From Epiperipatus broadwayi (Eukaryota; Onychophora; Udeonychophora; Euonychophora; Peripatidae): 64,000 bases of DNA. The stretch's first letter is position 1. Each line of letters opens with the position of its first letter. The stretch covers positions 10,582,292-10,646,291 of the forward strand of contig JAQFVV010012402.1 in assembly GCA_028023455.1 (NCBI GenBank), in the 5' to 3' direction. This document shows, one piece after another, positions 59,801 through 64,000 of the stretch. Under the pieces are notes generated by a model. The model had not been told where the DNA came from. It ran no database searches and saw nothing but the letters and a program-made list of their open reading frames with translations. The position numbers were made by a program, and so were the translations under genes.

Positions 59801-61414
59801 TGCCTCCATTCTGGGGCGTTTAATAAATCAATCAAAAAAAACATATCAGCGTTGGGTGTTACTTCTTCCTTGAATTAACTTATATAATTTTGGGATCCAA
59901 GAAAAACAATACAGATTTTAATATGACGAAGATTTGACGATTGACGAACACATATACAATTCTTTTATTTTTAATATTGGCGATACGTACCATGTTTATT
60001 TATTTAGCTAGCTGGCTTAAGAATAAAACTAATGCGCGACTTTTATGAAATATTATTATTATAAGGACTGCAGCTGACTTACGTATAGATAAAAAGTTTT
60101 AGTGATTCCAGTTGAGGTATAATATAACATATTATTTTAGGATTATAATTAAGTCACTTATGTTGGTAATTTTTTTTATTCCTACTCTAGGAATTATAAG
60201 TCTTCTTTAATAATGAGTTTTCCGTAATATGCACGCATACAAATTTTTCAATATTTGCCTTGAGAAAATCTATATTTTCTTGTTAAAAAATATATGAGTG
60301 CATAAGTAAATATCCTTTATCATTCGTATTATTTCGATATAATTTTCATTGAATAAAATATATTTTAAGGTGGGGAGCTTACATTATTTTTAAATGCAGA
60401 CAATGTCGGTTAAAAAGAGCACGAAATTTTATAGTTAACTTTCCTTGGCTTTTATAATATGTCTTTTAAATTATAAATTTTCTTTTATACCAAGAAAAAA
60501 TTATCAAATAAGGTAAAGTTAATAAATAATTGTTTATTTGCTGGAAATTATTTATATTCCTAAATTTCAACATAATAATATTTTCCGTGATTGCTGTAGT
60601 CAATACGGTCATTTTGAACTTTAGTACACGATAGTATAATTTATAGTATAAAAGCTTTATAATAGGTCGATGGCATAGAAAAGACAGAATATCCTATCAA
60701 TTAAAATTAGCCCAACATGATATTATCAAACATTTATTGGACTGATATTTATTTCTGCAATAAAAAATATAAAAAATTTGTTACCGAATTTCAGTTCTTC
60801 CTTCTTGAAAGACTAATAGCAGACTAAACTTTTCTCCAGTTTTTTGGCGGTTTTGTTTTATTTAGCGACCTCTTACAGAGAAAAAATCATTTAATTATAC
60901 ATAAACAAAAGAAAGGGGAAAAAAAAACTTATTATTACAGCTATATATCTCTGTATAATTTAATTGGATTACAGAATAATTTGACAAATAATGAAAAATA
61001 ATAAATAAATGTAATTGCCAATGTTTATTAATGATGTATAATTCTGTATACATCATTATCTAAATAATTTAAAAATTACCAGAAGTTATTGTGTGTTATG
61101 ATAAGACACTCGTTTATCCTCCCCCTCTACCCATCTAAAAATCAATTACTGTTTATGATATGCTTTTATACTATATTAAATTGCTCTCATGGTTAATATT
61201 TTTAATTAAATTATTTATGCTCTTTTCCAAAATGACATTAAATTACTAAATTTATTAGTTATTGGCTTAAAATACGTTAAAGTGAGTAATAGCCTATTTT
61301 ATTAATCACTTAATATTATTACTATTTTACTTTTTTATTTTCTAGAAAAGGATAGCATTGTTTTCCTGTGGAAATGATGCTAAATAAACCAAGTGTCAAT
61401 AACACTAGGTTACA
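56822..61414 (-). repeat. Probable 3' LTR of the minus-strand gypsy element (bounds tentative)
   Basis: On the minus strand the sequence after the purine tract starts TGTAACCTAGTGTTATTGAC. The region to its left is compositionally distinct from surrounding MITE-filled DNA and has no repeats in common with it. A matching left border may be TGTGACG at 56822 (minus strand ...CGTCACA), just beyond MITE family C, which would give a 4.6-kb LTR. The second LTR lies outside the window, so length cannot be confirmed. No gene or pol remnant was seen inside. Confidence 0.4.
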
Positions 61415-61428
61415 ATTCTCCCACCGTT
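61415..61428 (-). promoter_or_regulatory. Polypurine tract of the minus-strand gypsy element
   Basis: Minus strand AACGGTGGGAGAAT immediately precedes TGTAACC, the expected junction of plus-strand primer and 3' LTR. It lies about 60 bp after the integrase stop. Confidence 0.6.
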
Positions 61429-61489
61429 AGGAAAAATAAAAAATAAAATAACACATATATTACTAATATTTCTTATTGTATTGTTAGGT

Positions 61490-63103
61490 CTATATCATAC
61501 TTCTCTTAGAAGTTATTACATTCAATCTTACAGATTTAATTTTGTTTAGGATACGGTAGTAGGCTTCGGCATTGTAGGTACCTCGTGTTCCATCAGGGGT
61601 TGAGACTAAAAATGCATTCTCACCCATCTGTTTTACAATTTCATAGGGGCCTTCATAAAGAGACATAAATTTCCGAAACATATGCTTCTGGAGATTGCTC
61701 ACATGGGGAGTTCTAATTAAGACTAAATCGTGGACTTTAAAAGGATGTGGACCGGTCTTGGAACAACGATTGCGTTTATCACCCATCTTTTTCAGGTTAA
61801 TTCTAGGCATTGCTTGGTCATGTTCTATATCAATATTCTCCTCTATTACTGGTAATGGTGTTTTTATTAATAAAGGTTCGGGTCTACCAAAGTGTAGCCT
61901 AATTGGAGACATCCTCGTAGATTCATTTATAGTTGTATTTATATAGTTACTAACTTGTGGTAATTTATTGACCCACTGTTTGTGATCCCGTTCTATGTAA
62001 ACTCGGAATAACCTGCTTATTTCACGCATGATTCTCTCACTTGGATTGGATTGGGGATTTCTAATTGAGCACATGATATGTTGAATATTTTGCTTTTTAC
62101 CCCACCTTTTCCATGTACCAGAGATGAAGGCAGTAGCGTGATCGGTAAGTATTGAAGCAGGTTTTCCTACTAATGGAAGTTGATATGTTTCTAAGCACTT
62201 AATGACATTTTTGGCATCTGTTTTTGGAACTGGGTAAGCAGATACATACTTAGTGAAAACATCATACATTACAAGAATAAATTTTTGACGGTTGAAAGGT
62301 GGAAGTGGTCCATAAAAGTCCAGTGCCAATAATTTATTGGGCTTACTGGGCAGTATGGGTTGAAGTGTTCCCACATATGATTTATTTTGGAACTTGGTTT
62401 TTAAGCAAATTTCGCATTCCCTAAGTCTATGGGCAATGGACTCAGACATTTTAGGAAAATAAAAATGTTTCTTTATAATAGGTTTAACTTTCTGAAATCC
62501 ATAGTGTCCATACTGGGAGTGCACATAATCTATTAGTTTATTTACTAAACATACAGGAATAATTACTCTCCAGGAAGTTTCATCCCCCCTTTTTAATTTC
62601 TTCATTAAAATCCTATCTTTAAAACGATATCCCTCTCTAATTCTATCTGCATATTTACTTTTATGATCTAGTTTAGCTGGATCTGATAAGAAATTAATTA
62701 TTCTTTTTAGTCTATCATCCTGAGCTTGTAGCATATCCAAATTTGTGTAATCCCTAACTATTTCTTCCTCTAACAAACTGGATATGTTACAAATGATTAT
62801 ATTTTCAGTATTGGGGTTTTGATACTTAACAAAAACAGGATTGCGACTAAGAATATCCGCAATGACATTATCCTGTCCTGAACAATAGATGATTTCATAT
62901 TGATATTGTTGAAGATAGAGGCTCCATCTAATTAATCTATCATTATTGAGGTAACTCCTGTTGAGGAACTCCAAACTACGGTGATCAGTTAATACTATAA
63001 TTTTTGATCCTAATAAAATTTGTCTAAGTTTTTGGAATCCCCACACAATAGCTAATGCCTCTTTCTCTGTAGTTGTATAATTAAGTTCAGCCCCCCTTAA
63101 ATG
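61490..63103 (-). pseudogene. Gypsy RNase H C-terminus and integrase
   Basis: Still the same frame, resuming directly after the TGA. ELNYTTTEKEALAIVWGFQK supplies the RNase H Glu and TDHRSLEFL a further Asp. The integrase begins with an HHCC zinc finger (HSQYGHYG, then CEIC). The catalytic core shows LLALDFYGPLP (D), ILTDHATAFIS (D) and NPSERIMREI (E). The C-terminal part has SPIRLHFGRPEP, VHDLVLIRTPHV and FMSLYEGPYEI (GPY-type motif). The tail shows no clear chromodomain. Stop at 61490. All catalytic residues are retained; only the upstream stops would prevent a full polyprotein. Integrase inserts the DNA copy into chromosomes. Confidence 0.92.
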
Positions 63104-63574
63104 TCAGCTTAAAAAATATAAAACTCTAGGTTCTTTATTTTCATTCATTTGGCATAAAATCACCCCTAAACTGAACCCACTACTGTCGGTTTGCAAATAG
63201 AATTCTTTATTTAAATCTGGATAGGCTAAAATTACGGTCTTTAAAAAGTTATGTTTAATAATTTCCAATTCCCTTGTATGTTCCTGGGTCCACCTCCACT
63301 TTTCATACTTTTTTAATAAAACAGATAAATGTATGGTATCACAGGAAAATTTTTTATAAAACCTGTGATAGTAGTTACACAGTCCCAAAAACGATCTTAA
63401 GTGCTTTTTGGTCTTAGGTATGGGAAATCTTTGAATGGCGGCAATTTTGTCTGGGTGAGGTTTGACCCCTTCCGCACTAACTAAATGACCAAGAAAAGAG
63501 ATTTCTCGTGCAATTAATATACATTTTTCTAAGTTAATTTTTATGTTATTGTCTGAACATTCACCAAGAAACAT
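63104..63574 (-). pseudogene. Gypsy RT thumb and start of RNase H
   Basis: 156 codons in the same frame as the preceding segment: INLEKCILIAREISFLGHLV is the RT thumb signature (KC.F....+FLGH.VS..G), then PDKIAAIQRFPIPKTKKHLR and SFLGLCNYYHRFYK, the RT-RNase H connection. Next comes LQTDSSGFSLGVILCQ with the first RNase H catalytic Asp. It ends at TGA in YFLS-stop-HLRG, where relatives have Arg; TGA is a single C-to-T change from CGA, typical of CpG decay. The apparent Met start at 63574 is internal, not a true start. Confidence 0.9.
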
Positions 63575-63583
63575 GCTAAGATG

Positions 63584-64000
63584 CTATAAATGATCACTTA
63601 AATTTTCCGAAGCAATGACAATATCATCAATGTATATAACTAATAAATTTTTCAGTTCTTTTGAAAAGACCATATTCAAGCATCTGATAAGGCCAGCCCC
63701 ACTATTAATTAAACCAAAGGGCATCCTTTGAAAAATATAAGATTGGCCCTGATAACGGAATGCCATATATTTTTGATCATTTTGATGGAGTGGGATTTGC
63801 CAATAGCTGGCGGTTAAATCAAATGTGGAGAATATGCTCTTCCCTTTGAACTTCATCAATAACTCCTGTATAGGTGATGGTATGTCATGCTCGGGAACAG
63901 TATGCTGGTTAAGTGCACGGGCATCCAGACAGACTCTTATGGATCCATCTTTCTTTTTAACGACTACTAATGGATTCACATAAGCAGAAGGACTGGGTTT
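63584..64000 (-). pseudogene. Gypsy reverse transcriptase, palm/fingers (partial)
   Basis: The frame is open to the window edge (PSAYVNPLVVVKKKDGSIRV at the right). It contains VCLDARALNQ, STFDLTASYWQIPL (first catalytic Asp), FQRMPFGLINSGA and LLVIYIDDIVIAS with the YIDD catalytic pair. All three catalytic Asp are present. It ends at TAG directly after NLSDHL, where relatives have a residue within an HL.HL motif and continue; the codon downstream resumes HLSMFLGE in frame. The TAG is a one-base change from CAG. RT copies element RNA into DNA in cytoplasmic particles. Confidence 0.92.

Larger units (their letters stand above)
61490..64000 (-). mobile_element. Ty3/gypsy retrotransposon pol region, runs off the right edge
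   Basis: RT, RNase H and integrase follow one another in a single reading frame on the minus strand from 64000 to 61490, interrupted only by two stop codons (TAG at 63584-63586 and TGA at 63104-63106). Domain order RT-RH-IN is that of Ty3/gypsy. No frameshifts were found, so the element is young. Protease, gag and the 5' LTR would lie beyond 64000. Confidence 0.92.

Noticed and set aside
61695-61946. 83-codon plus-strand frame
   Set aside because: Antisense of the integrase C-terminal coding region.

Overview
This is a very AT-rich stretch of animal (invertebrate-type) nuclear DNA with no convincing single-copy host gene. Everything recognisable is transposable-element or simple-repeat sequence: Ty3/gypsy LTR retrotransposons, several non-LTR (LINE) relics, tRNA-derived SINEs, hAT and TA-flanked Tigger/pogo-like MITEs, foldback (palindromic) elements and long trinucleotide microsatellites. 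The mixture fits a metazoan with an AT-rich genome, but I cannot name the species from sequence alone.

Layout. 1-14.2 kb: a LINE fragment with an RT zinc-binding motif (minus strand, left edge), repeated copies of a palindromic MITE ('family A'), a small hairpin at 6.0-6.25 kb, a 0.68-kb near-perfect palindrome with a 'CGAAACGTCGG' stem-loop motif (10.9-11.6 kb), a Tigger-like MITE and a SINE. 14.26-29.33 kb: one recent LTR retrotransposon with unusually long LTRs (about 3.6 kb), a 2.9-kb internal region holding a charged coiled-coil ORF in the gag position and only the C-terminal tail of an integrase. Its left LTR has been split by a 5-kb foldback element that removed the LTR's TATA box. 29.5-30.3 kb: another palindromic repeat ('family B') split by a 505-bp sibling of that foldback. 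30.5-41.4 kb: microsatellites, more family A and B copies, and a decayed LINE RT on the plus strand split by a Tigger-like MITE and bordered by a 425-bp compound microsatellite. 41.5-44.6 kb: a Tigger-like copy stuffed with nested insertions. 44.6-48.7 kb: a nearly full-length but broken CR1/L2-like LINE on the minus strand (PHD-like finger, coiled coil and GDSL-esterase ORF1, then endonuclease and RT). 49.8-56.8 kb: a LINE 3' end, SINE, hAT MITE and palindromes. 56.8-64 kb: a minus-strand Ty3/gypsy element whose pol (RT, RNase H, integrase) is open except for two nonsense codons. It runs off the right edge and is preceded on its 3' side by a purine tract and a probable long LTR.

The most notable structure is the nested set at 14.26-30.3 kb: a young LTR element, long LTRs rich in minisatellites, and two size classes of one foldback family carrying repeated CACGTG sites. 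By eye the two LTRs differ at roughly 30 positions in 3.57 kb, so the insertion is recent; the foldback insertion into the left LTR is younger still.
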